In this document: positions 1 through 8,739 of the stretch, in pieces
How the letters are laid out: every line of letters begins with the position of its first letter
Position numbering within the stretch: position 1 is the stretch's first letter
Assembly (NCBI RefSeq): GCF_026262505.1
Contig: NC_067204.1
Span: 992,001-1,056,000, forward strand
Direction of reading: 5' to 3'
DNA: 64,000 nucleotides
Source of the DNA: Trichomonas vaginalis G3
Lineage: Eukaryota > Parabasalia > Trichomonadida > Trichomonadidae
Notes under the pieces: model-generated
The model's database searches: none
Told to the model about the DNA's origin: nothing
Seen by the model: the letters and a program-made list of their open reading frames with translations, nothing else
Made by a program: the position numbers and the translations under genes

Positions 1-322
1 GTTGGATATAATTTCATAACATATGGTTCATTCGATACGGAACGTTGCAGTGAAGGCTTACTTTACATTGTTCAGAAACCGAAGGACTTCAATACAAAGA
101 GATATAAGATAGGAAGAACATTTAATATAACTCAAAGATATGACAGTATAGTCAATAGAGTTAAGGTTGCGTTTTTAACGATATGAGAGCTGCTGAAACA
201 GAACTGCTTGAAAAGTTTGAGAAAATGTATGGTGCTCCCACGAAAGGTAAAGAAACGTTTGAAGTAGATGAGATAGATAGTGCTATAAAATTATTTGACG
301 AAGTTGCTGAAAAATACATGTA
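1..322 (+). pseudogene. T5orf172/GIY-YIG-like domain gene, partial and broken
   Basis: The translated stretch contains LLYIVQ followed by YKIGRT and a downstream Q-RY. This is the pattern of the T5orf172 / MUG113 branch of GIY-YIG-like nuclease domains, which in large DNA viruses often accompany KilA-N or Bro-N domains. The gene enters from the left edge of the window, so its start is unseen. It lies directly upstream of the KilA-N gene on the same strand, which supports the family call. The copy is broken. The assignment rests on a short motif and is moderately sure. Confidence 0.5.
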
Positions 323-410
323 AAGCGTTTATTTTTGGTCTTTTGTGAAAGTCAGAAAATAACGCTAATTTTATTTTTTTTATTTTTTTATTTTGTATGT
401 AAAGACAGAT

Positions 411-1304
411 ATGTCAACAACCGAGAACACAACAACTGCTATCGTTCATGAAGCTATAAATGAAGAATATGAGTGGGTTCAGTTTAACAAACAACTCCGT
501 CTCATTCGTTCGGTCAAAGATGACATGTACCAAATGCAAAGTATTTTGACAGCATGTTTTGCTCCAGATACTAAGAAACCACAAGACTGGTTTAGGAACC
601 AAAGCACACAAGAACTTTTGAGCGAAGCACAGCGAGACATACTTTTTTCTGAAAACAGTGAAGAACAGCGACTACGAGAAAAATCTTACTCGCCAAAACT
701 CTATGAAAACAGTGAAGAACAGCGAGTAAGTAAAAAACCCCAGTCGCCAAAACTCTATGAAAATCGTGAAAAATTGCCAAATGGTTTGAGAGGATATTAT
801 GTTCATAGACTTCTCGTAAATAATGTGGCACAATGGGCTTCAGCTCGCTATTCATGGTATGTTTGTAAACTTCTTGACGAACTTCATAGACAAGAACGCG
901 AAGAGCTAGAGAACAAGCTTGAAGCAAAAGACAAAAGCATTCAGAAAAGAATACCACGTTCGGTACCAAAAGGTAAGGAAAAGAACTATAAGTATATGAT
1001 TTACACTGAAGAGATGGAAAATGAAGAAGACAGAGATATGGTTATGTTGCATTTAGTCAGAAGAAACAACAAAAGCTTTTACGACCTTGCTAAGATTTAC
1101 AAATCTGACAGAAATTGGTTCTATCGCGAAAACTTACCGATTTCAATGACACCGAATGAAGATGTGAAACAAATAGTTCAAGATACTTTACCTCAAACAC
1201 ACTATGATATGAAAGGTTGTACAATACTTACCTTCAAAGAAGATTTGCCGCTACTGAAAGAAAAAATAACAGAGTATTTTGACAACTTCAAACAAGCAGA
1301 GTAG
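411..1304 (+). CDS. KilA-N domain protein (Maverick cargo)
   Basis: The protein has about 297 residues from the ATG at 411. The first ATG in frame is preferred over an upstream TTG. Residues about 20-165 show the KilA-N pattern: WVQFNKQLR, QDWFRNQST, then GLRGYYVHRLLVNNVAQWAS. KilA-N is a DNA-binding domain common in nucleocytoplasmic large DNA viruses and phages. A short duplicated segment (SEEQR...SPKLYEN) interrupts the middle of the domain. The C-terminal half is charged, partly coiled, and unrecognised. It looks whole. The right Maverick has no counterpart in the same place, so this is copy-specific cargo. Its role is unknown; DNA binding is inferred from the family. Confidence 0.72.
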   Translation: MSTTENTTTAIVHEAINEEYEWVQFNKQLRLIRSVKDDMYQMQSILTACFAPDTKKPQDWFRNQSTQELLSEAQRDILFSENSEEQRLREKSYSPKLYENSEEQRVSKKPQSPKLYENREKLPNGLRGYYVHRLLVNNVAQWASARYSWYVCKLLDELHRQEREELENKLEAKDKSIQKRIPRSVPKGKEKNYKYMIYTEEMENEEDRDMVMLHLVRRNNKSFYDLAKIYKSDRNWFYRENLPISMTPNEDVKQIVQDTLPQTHYDMKGCTILTFKEDLPLLKEKITEYFDNFKQAE

Positions 1305-1316
1305 ATGAACCATTTA

Positions 1317-2007
1317 TTTTTCAAGCTTGACACCAAAGATGGCTCAGGTAGCTCTATAAGGTAAATTGCCTCATCTGCTGGGTCTATGTCGGTCATTGTT
1401 TCAAGACAAGTCTTTTACTTTTTCAAGACAAGTCTTTTATTGTTTCAAGACAAGTCTTTTACTTTTTCAAGACAAGTCTTTTACTTTTTCAAGACAAGTC
1501 TTTTACTTTTTCAAGACAAGTCTTTTACTTTTTCAAGACAAGTCTTTTACTTTTTCAAGACAAGACCCGTTATTTTTCAAGAAATTTTTGGTGTAAAGTT
1601 CTCAAATTTGAGAACAGTGGTCTTGATTTCAGACGATACCCGTACTTTTTCAAGACAAGTCTTTCACTTTTTCAAGACAAGTCTTTTACTTTTTCAAGAC
1701 AAGTCTTTTACTTTTTCAAGACAAGTCTTTTACTTTTTCAAGACAAGTCTTTTACTTTTTCAAGACAAGTCTTTTATTGTTTCAAGACAAGTCTTTTACT
1801 TTTTCAAGACAAGTCTTTTATTGTTTCAAGACAAGTCTTTTATTGTTTCAAGACAAGTCTTTTACTTTTTCAAGACAAGTCTTTTATTGTTTCAAGACAA
1901 TGTCCGACGTTCCTCTTCCTGAATGCCTTCCAAAGCCAGAAGAACCGACAGCCCCAGCACCACAACAGACTTACTAAGACTAAACACTTACATTTTTCAA
2001 GCTTGAC
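1317..2007. repeat. 22-bp tandem array flanked by a 15-bp direct repeat
   Basis: About 20 copies of a 22-bp unit (core CAAGACAAGTCTTTTACTTT) fill 1390-1900, interrupted once by a unique 80-bp piece that holds a perfect 18-bp palindrome (GTTCTCAAATTTGAGAAC). Each unit carries the imperfect dyad AAGAC-AAGTCTT. The start regions of two divergent genes flank the array: a gene beginning MTDIDPADEA to the left (minus strand) and one beginning MSDVP to the right (plus strand, ATG 1900). The whole block is bounded by TTTTTCAAGCTTGAC at 1317-1331 and again at 1993-2007. Open frames running through the array come from the 22-bp period and are not genes. Confidence 0.85.
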
Positions 2008-2872
2008 TTTTTACAATTTGAACTTTGTTCGCGTAGATATGAATTCTGAAAGAAGTATGAGGGTCTTGTATGACTTTGTACTTCTCCCATAGTTCATGTC
2101 TGTCAAACTTACCTGCCATGGACTCTTTCATAAGTTCCATGAAATCGTCTTCGGACAATCCAGGGAAAAGTATAATGTCAGTAAGTATTCTCTTTACATC
2201 CTTACTTAAACTCTTTGCTGTCTGTACACAAATGACAACTGAGATGTTAAAGTGTCTGAGCTTCTTAAGAATTCGACACATATCTTGTTCTCTATTCTTT
2301 AACAAAGGATGAGAAGCAAAGTCATCTAAGATAAGAAGACATCTGTGAGGGTAAGTCTTCCAATCGTAAGATTGCAATTTCTTCGAAATGTATTCTATCT
2401 CTTTCTGTTTGTTTCTGAAGTGTTTCTTCTCTAATATTCTCTGCATTTCCTCATTAGGGTCTTTAAACTTAGAATTTATATACTCATTTATAGCATTATA
2501 CTTCAAAACTCTTCTTTGGTACTTCTTTATCCAATCTAACAACTCAGAGTCTTTTATACATACTAACTTAGACTTCTTTATAATATCTTTGAACGAATTG
2601 ACGGTTTGGTCAAATTGACCAGAAGTACTACAAATGACAACTAACTCATAGAATGGGTTCTTCTCATCTAGTTCTTGTTGTTGTGCAGCCATTTTAAGAT
2701 AAGTGAAAGTCTTACCCGACCCAGGTGGTGCAATTAGACCTGTTATACCATTCTGAGCAAATAAGAACTTGTCATGTATAGGCTTTATCTGAGCATTTTC
2801 TAATTTCTTCTTGTTCTTCTTCAAAACATTCTCAAATTTCTTGTCAATGTCAGCAAACTTTTTTTCTAACAT
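1997..2872 (-). CDS. Maverick packaging ATPase (FtsK/HerA, A32-like), left copy
   Basis: About 291 residues starting at MLEKKFADID. This start is chosen because a longer reading would overlap the divergent gene at 2909. Walker A GLIAPPGSGKT lies near residues 44-54, and a Walker B-like LLILDDFAS lies in the middle, followed by ILKKLRH and VVICVQTAK, as in viral genome-packaging ATPases. In Polintons the ATPase is thought to pump the element DNA into a capsid. The product matches the right-copy ATPase almost residue for residue. It looks whole. Confidence 0.85.
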   Translation of the reverse strand: MLEKKFADIDKKFENVLKKNKKKLENAQIKPIHDKFLFAQNGITGLIAPPGSGKTFTYLKMAAQQQELDEKNPFYELVVICSTSGQFDQTVNSFKDIIKKSKLVCIKDSELLDWIKKYQRRVLKYNAINEYINSKFKDPNEEMQRILEKKHFRNKQKEIEYISKKLQSYDWKTYPHRCLLILDDFASHPLLKNREQDMCRILKKLRHFNISVVICVQTAKSLSKDVKRILTDIILFPGLSEDDFMELMKESMAGKFDRHELWEKYKVIQDPHTSFRIHIYANKVQIVKSQA

Positions 2873-2908
2873 ATTTTTAGAAAAATTAAAATTTTTATCT
2901 TTTAGAAA

Positions 2909-3448
2909 ATGTCTAGCGATTTCGCTATCTATATTCGAGACAAACTTTTTGACAGCAAAACATCTGTCGACCATAAAATCTTACATAGTGTAAACAAGAA
3001 AGGTGAATTTGTTCTAAAGTTCTGTTTCTGGGAATATGACAAGAACCATAAAACATTAGGCAGAGAAGTCTTTAAGTTTGTCAATGACAGACTTGTTGAC
3101 AGAGATGACGCCTCTTGGAAAGATGAAGTCCAACAAAAGTTCTTAGAATGCAAAGAAGACACATGCGCTGTTCTTGAAGATGAAATAGAAAACAGAATAG
3201 AAGAGCTATTAAAGGACAAAGAACTTTTACATAAATATGGTTGCGCCAAATTTGACATAACTCCACCAGAGAAGAAGAAGAAGAGAGAGAAGAAAGAAAA
3301 GAAAGTAGAAGAAGAGAAGAAAGAGCCAGAGCCAGAGCCAGAGAAAAAAAATTTGACATGTAAAAATAAAATTTTATTTTTAGAACATTTCTGGGTCAAT
3401 GTCAATGTTCTCTTCCTCTTTAGGAGCAAACACTGGCTTAGACTCTAA
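2909..3448 (+). CDS. Maverick protein of unknown function with Lys/Glu-rich tail
   Basis: Begins MSSDFAIYIRDKLFDSK, 36 bases from the start of the divergent ATPase gene, so the two probably share a promoter. The first 110 residues are an unrecognised compact-looking domain (FVLKFCFWEYDKNHK, LGREVFKFVNDRL). The rest is a highly charged tail of EKKKKREKK and EPEPEPE type. The counterpart in the right copy lies at 53812-54257 with the same neighbours. No family was recognised. Its 3-prime end overlaps the convergent 139-residue gene. Confidence 0.6.
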   Translation: MSSDFAIYIRDKLFDSKTSVDHKILHSVNKKGEFVLKFCFWEYDKNHKTLGREVFKFVNDRLVDRDDASWKDEVQQKFLECKEDTCAVLEDEIENRIEELLKDKELLHKYGCAKFDITPPEKKKKREKKEKKVEEEKKEPEPEPEKKNLTCKNKILFLEHFWVNVNVLFLFRSKHWLRL

Positions 3449-3799
3449 AATCTTTTTACCCAATTTACCTTGAACTTCTACAACTTTAGACTCATAATAT
3501 TCATAGTCGTCTGCTTTCTTTGGTTCATAAGGTATAACAAGTTTGTATGCTTTGCCTTCTTTAAGGTTTGAGAACCTTCTGTCAAAATTTTCTTTGACTG
3601 CTAACAAACCTTCTATGTCTAAGTCTTCAAATTTCGCACCATTTTTAGTCACAATAGCAAACTTAACTGGTTCGATGTTCCAAACTTTGCTGAATGAAGA
3701 CTTTTCAAAATGGTAGAAGTAAACATTCAAATAAGCGAATGGGTCTAGTTCTTCTTTGACTTCTGTCATGTACTTGTTGACTGAAATATATTTCGTCAT
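3380..3799 (-). CDS. Maverick 139-residue protein, left copy
   Basis: Begins MTKYISVNKYM and ends IDIDPEMF. It is conserved at nearly every residue in the right copy (53372-53791), in the same slot between the helicase and the 179-residue gene. No motif of a known enzyme is visible. The sequence has alternating beta/charged character (FAYLNVYFYHFE, PVKFAIVTKNGAKFEDL), which would suit a small single-stranded DNA-binding or replication accessory protein, but that is inference from position beside the helicase. It looks whole. An AT-only motif (AAAAATATTTTTTT type) lies just upstream of its start. Confidence 0.65.
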   Translation of the reverse strand: MTKYISVNKYMTEVKEELDPFAYLNVYFYHFEKSSFSKVWNIEPVKFAIVTKNGAKFEDLDIEGLLAVKENFDRRFSNLKEGKAYKLVIPYEPKKADDYEYYESKVVEVQGKLGKKILESKPVFAPKEEENIDIDPEMF

Positions 3800-3834
3800 C
3801 TTTTCTATCGGATAAAAAAATATTTTTTTTAAAT

Positions 3835-5069
3835 TTACTCAGAAAAATTTTTCTTTGTATATACGCCGTTCTGTATGTCTAAAAGATTTTTGACATTTGC
3901 CAAGAATGTTCGTTTAGACGCTGCCATATAACCATATTCTTGACAATATTGTTTATATTCATCGTACAATGACCTTTCATCTAAACACTCAAAGTTAGTC
4001 TCATCTATGAACAGTTCATATACACTCTTGTTTGCTTCTAACAATGTTTGTCTCTCTTCGGTATATGGAATTTGTCTTGGATTGAACTTTGAAATATCTA
4101 ATGTCATGAAATATGAGAACAAGTGGTTGTAAAGTTAGGTGTCAAAGTTTCTGCTAAGTCGTCAAAATATTCTGTATCTTGCATATGAGAATCTGACGTT
4201 CTGACAACTACATATCTTCTGTCAGAACTTTCTAACTTCATCGGAACAGTATTGTTTGAAACCATAATGAAGTTTTGCAACATTTTCCAAACTCTTTGGT
4301 CTTTATACTTTCTTTCAACAACTCCAACTTTGTCTGTTATAAGACTCTTCAAAGCATCTGAGTTCAAAACTTTTGTTGTATCTATACTTTGAAGTTCATT
4401 GCAAACTATAAGTTTCATATTCTCAATTGAAGAGTTAAATTTACCGCAGATGTTTTTCTAAGTTTGTCATATTCGGATTCGAATAGCCCTCTAACAGTTT
4501 GCATAAGATATCTGTAAAGAAAGTGTTCTTACCTGTTCCTTGTTTTCCAATTATAATGAGAGCAGTTTCATTTTTAGCACTTGGATATTGTAAGATGTTT
4601 TGCAAACCAACATAAGATATACTCATAAACCTTTTCGTTTCCATTGCATATAATTTCTTTGACATGGTCTAACCAAGCTTCTATAATATTTCTTTCCATT
4701 CTACTTGTTCGTATTTATATCCAGTGAAGATAGAATAGAAGTTTGGAGAAGGTGTATAGAACTTTATACCTCGAACTGAAAATCTTCTAACTTTGACAAT
4801 AAGATATCCCAAGCATCTAACATCTTCATGCCAACTTGTACGACTTTTATTTTCTTAAGTTTCTGTCTACATTCTTGTTCTGAAACTATTGTTGCTCTTG
4901 GTTTGTTAAAGACAACATCCCATTCTTTCATGACATAACATTCTGGGGCAGAGTCGACATAAATGACTAAACGTTTCAAATTCTCGACTGCTTTGTTATA
5001 GTCTCTAAATGGACACATATTTCTGAAGGCTTGGAAGTCATAAAAATCTGAAACATCTATTCTGTACAT
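3835..5069 (-). pseudogene. Maverick SF3 helicase gene, left copy, broken
   Basis: Homologue of the whole-looking helicase at 52101-53336. Recognisable parts include IGKQGTGKNTFF (Walker A), IVCNELQSIDTTK (Walker B region) and FIMVSNN followed by SSDRRYVVV (motif C and arginine finger region). These are features of superfamily 3 helicases of viral and plasmid replication, close to the DUF5906 group. The gene starts MYRIDVSDFYDF at 5069. The copy is broken in a few places and is read here as one fossil gene. Confidence 0.8.
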
Positions 5070-5097
5070 TTTTATAAAAATAAAAAAAATATTTTTT

Positions 5098-5886
5098 TTA
5101 TTCTTGAGCTATTTGTTGCATTTGTTGTTCTTGAGCTATTGTTGTTGAAGTTGTTCTTGTAGTACAATACTTTCACAGTTGCATCTTCCAATTCGAAACT
5201 TTCTGCCGTCATTGACAAATACATAGGACATAAAATTTACAGGAACAAAGTTTTGCGTCAACTAATGTCAACGTTATACTTGCCAAAGTGTTTGAGTTCA
5301 CTAAGGTTGAAAAATTCTGCATTCGAATGAACAATAGGCAAACCAGCAGAGAAAGTATTGTTTATACGCATAAGTATCTTTTGGTCATAATAGTTTCTGT
5401 CGACATTCGAATAACACTTTGAACCTAAGTTTGAAAACAATATATAAGATTGGTGTACTTAAAGTCAATGGAACAGACATTCCTTGTATGACACCTTTTC
5501 CTGTTATAGGAAACTGTTGGTAGTAAAAACCAGATATAAGTTTTGTATTATAGCTCATATTGTTTATAGTAAACTCAGTCGGACATCCAAACATAATGAA
5601 ACCTGCTCTAGTTGCAGCACATGTTACATCCGTCCTTAAAGTATTAATAAGTCAACAAAACCTGTTGGTGGTATATCTGAGTAAGTATCTTCAAAGAAGT
5701 ATTTTTTTTACCATTCACAACAACAAAGTCTTCTGGTGTCAAAAGAGCAAAACAAGCTTTAGTCGTCATTGTGTTTAAGGTTAGTTTACAATATCGTCCT
5801 TGAGGACTTTGTAAGTTTGTTGTTATAGAATTATATGACTCAGGGTTTTTAGTCGTAATAGTATAAACCATTGTGTCTTCTGCCAT
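5098..5886 (-). pseudogene. Maverick beta-rich protein (minor-capsid-like), left copy, broken
   Basis: Counterpart of the 262-residue protein at 51284-52072, starting MAEDTMVYTITTKNPES. It is rich in beta-prone stretches (FVVVNGKK, GFIMFGCPTEFTIN) and ends in a Gln/Glu-rich tail. It lies between the helicase and the 193-residue gene, near the capsid gene. By size, composition and position it could be the single-jelly-roll penton-like protein of Polintons. No sequence motif proves that. The copy is broken. Confidence 0.55.
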
Positions 5887-5931
5887 TTACATATATTTAA
5901 AAGTTTTTCTGAAAGTGGAGAAGAACTTCAT

Positions 5932-6126
5932 CTAAACTTTCACATGCGTTTCTTGAAGTTCTCTGTCTAAGAAGTTCAAATATTTTGTAAAGACATAGAA
6001 CTTTCCTTTGTCTACACGAACAAACAAAACAGGGTCTTTCATATCGTTCAAAAGTGTGTAAAGTCCTTTACATGAAATAAAGTCTATATTATTTTTCTTC
6101 AAACATCTTTCAAGAAGTTTTGACAT
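5932..6126 (-). CDS. Small Maverick protein found only in the left copy
   Basis: A 64-residue ORF from the ATG at 6126: begins MSKLLERCLKKNNIDF and ends ETHVKV. It sits between the beta-rich protein gene and the 193-residue gene. In the right copy those two genes are separated by only a few bases, so this ORF is extra. It follows the 193-residue gene almost immediately, in the same direction. No family is recognised. It may be a real small cargo gene. Confidence 0.4.
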   Translation of the reverse strand: MSKLLERCLKKNNIDFISCKGLYTLLNDMKDPVLFVRVDKGKFYVFTKYLNFLDRELQETHVKV

Positions 6127-6131
6127 TTTAC

Positions 6132-6717
6132 TTAGCAACTAAATTTTTAATGAAATGTTTGTGGTCGTCAAATATTTTTATGACGTCTGGGAAACTATAT
6201 TTTAAGTTCAAACGTTTCACCTCCTTTCATAACGTATATCTTGTCAATGACATTATATGAAACACCACAGCAAGCAATGTCGGGTTCTATTTCTTTGATG
6301 TTTATATCGTCTGCCTCTGTCAAAAGTTTCAATAGTTCTTTCAAAACTTCATGAGGTGCGATGACATATGAGTTCACTTTTACAGGGTTGTGTTCGACCA
6401 AGTTTAACATTATACCTAAAGCTTGACAAATCTTCTCCTGAGTTTTAAGTTTGTCTTTAAGTTGTTGGTAGTCGTTTCGAATATCTGCAACAGAACTTAA
6501 GTCTCTGCTAACTTCAGGATATGTTGGTTGTTCTTTTACAGGAACTATTGTTATACCATCTTCGTCTTCGTATGGTTTCCCCACTTCAACATCTCTTTCT
6601 TTGACATTGACAACAACACTTTGACTGTTTGTTTGAGTTGGTGAATTTAAACTTCACATCTGCCACCGCCATTAAACCTTTTGAAACACTCACGCTTCTA
6701 TTTTTCGGAAATGACAT
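6132..6717 (-). pseudogene. Maverick 193-residue protein, left copy, broken
   Basis: Left counterpart of 50698-51279. It starts MSFPKNRSVSVSKGLMAVADVK at 6717. It has a low-complexity N-terminal third followed by an alpha-helical core (QQLKDKLKTQEKICQALGIM, APHEVLKELLKLL). No family is recognised. Its position between the 139-residue antisense gene and the minor-capsid-like gene is conserved. The copy is broken. Confidence 0.55.
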
Positions 6718-6735
6718 TTTACTTAGAATAAAAAG

Positions 6736-7154
6736 ATGGACGTATTTGAGTATCTCTTCGAATTGAAGCAAAACAAAGTTTACACACACAAACAATACAA
6801 GTTCATTGACAGAGTAGTTCTTTACACAAACAATGGAAATGTTATAGAATAGCAGTCTTTGCTGAACCAAAATATTTTCATAAAGCAAAGAAAGTTGGTA
6901 TAACCGAGATGGTGAAAGTTCTTGAAGCAGACAAAAATATAACAACAAAACTGACCGATATTTCTAAAGGTAAGTTTATAATACAATATTATATCAAAAC
7001 TGGCGTACTGTCAATATTTGACGGAGAGAAGTCAGTTCAAGAACAACTTACTGACCTGCTGCCAAAATCTGCTCGATGGAAGCTGTCGTTATGCCAATCT
7101 GAGGAGCCCCAGCAGGTTTCATCGAACGAATCTTCAAAAGAGCATCTTCCGTGA
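6736..7154 (+). pseudogene. Maverick 139-residue protein on the opposite strand, left copy, broken
   Basis: Starts MDVFEYLFELKQNKVYTHK and corresponds to 50260-50679 in the right copy. It runs opposite to its neighbours, and its 3-prime end overlaps the end of the capsid-like gene tail to tail by about 100 bases. Its start faces the 193-residue gene across about 18 bases, so the two look divergently transcribed. No family is recognised. The copy is broken. Confidence 0.5.
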
Positions 7155-8711
7155 AAAGTGCTATTGGTTTTGTAAACTTCTTTGCTCTCAGTTCATCTGG
7201 ACCGTCTCTGTCACCAGTATATTGTATTTGAACTGTACCAACAGTTGAAATACCACCCATAAAGTCTTCTGAGTCAGCAAATGGAATGCCAAGCCAAAAG
7301 TTTGAACGGTCTCCATTTGTATATTGAGTTTTTTGACCTCCTGTATGAGTCCATACTTTCACATATGGCATAATAGAACTTTGCATTTCAGGGTTAATGG
7401 TTGTTGTGAAGTTGTTGTTAAAGTTCATAGCATCTAATGTCAAGTTGTATGACCTCATATCTTCAACTGTAGAATATTCTTCTCTTGGATAATATTTGCC
7501 ATCTATGTTTATATGATATTTAATACCAGGGTTGTAGAAACAAGAATAGTCATTTATAGTTCGTTGAACAGTACAAACATAGTATCTGCATGTTTCATTG
7601 CAGTTGTTTAAAGCAATATCCGTTCTTGCACCTGGGTCAGCACTTTGGTTTCCAACTTCACCTGCAAAGTCTTTGACAGATATTTGGTGTATAGGGAACA
7701 TAAGTGGAACTGCAATATATTTGGCAGCTAAAGCATTTGAAATATCTGGGTCCAACATATAGACTGCAAGTCTGCTTTCTATTCTCTTGCATTCAAACTT
7801 TTCGCATGTAACTTAACTGGGTCCCAAGCATCTCCAGCAGCATTGAAATAATAGTTTACTTCAGTGTTGAGGTTGAGAAACCAAAGTCTAAGTCAACTTT
7901 GTCTTTGCAAAAGTCACAGAACTTGGCTCCACCAGTTCCAGCTACAGCAATGCTGAATGGGTCTTGTGTTGGTGCAATGACTAAGTTATTTTTTGCTTGG
8001 AGTAAGTTCGATAGAAATTTTTCCTGCCCAGTTTGGCAAGTATCTTAAAAACCTGAAGATGAGGAAAGATGACAAAGGAACTCTAAGTTTCAGTTTACTT
8101 TAGTGACAGCATTTCCATCTGAACCAGAAAGGTTAACATAAACTCCTGGAACGTTAGGTCAAGTCTTCTTATTTTCTCAATAGTTGCATACTGGTCTGTT
8201 TGTTCTCTAGCTTGTGGTTGTACTGAGTTTCTCAAAGCGAACCATTCATAGTTTGCCCATGTTACTGTTTGAACTAAGTCAGAGTTAGAATATATCTTAT
8301 ATCCATGAAAACTTCTGGAGCATATTGGTATCCGACATAGAAAATTCCATTGCAACCTTTCTTGTCAGACAACTTGGCAGAAGGTTTTATTTCAATGTCT
8401 TGTTCCACGTATAAGAATGAGTTGTCAATAGAAATAATATGAAACCTGTCGCAAGCAATATCTACTGTTGTTGAAGAACCTTCTCCAAACTCACCTACGT
8501 TTCCATAAGAAACAGCAGTTGTATATTCGTAAGTTCCAGGAACTATTTCTGACCTTCTAATGGCATTGTCGCATTCGTTATACCATTCGGAAACATTTCC
8601 ATTCATAGCATCCAAAACTGTTGGCGTTATATTCTGAGCGGCGTACATTTCATATGAGTAAAAATATAGAATAGTTGGATTATATGTCATAATAGAACCC
8701 ACTCCGACCAA
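7048..8711 (-). pseudogene. Maverick major-capsid-like protein gene, left copy, broken
   Basis: Encodes, in pieces, a beta-rich protein of about 540 residues matching the region 48725-50366. Recognisable parts include MYAAQNITPTVLDAMNG, WANYEWFALRNS, AVPLMFPIHQ and SRYNLT-like strands. Size, beta content, and position just after the large structural gene fit the double-jelly-roll major capsid protein of Polintons (established for the family; inferred here without a structural search). The gene is broken in several places. Confidence 0.65.
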
Positions 8712-8739
8712 GCTTTACTTTCTTCCTGACTGAGTTTTT

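Noticed and set aside
1366-1977. Open frames of 66-178 residues with repeated SLLLFQDKSFTFSRQVFYFF
   Set aside because: They are all produced by the 22-bp tandem array, which is open in several frames; only the short gene start beginning at 1900 has support.
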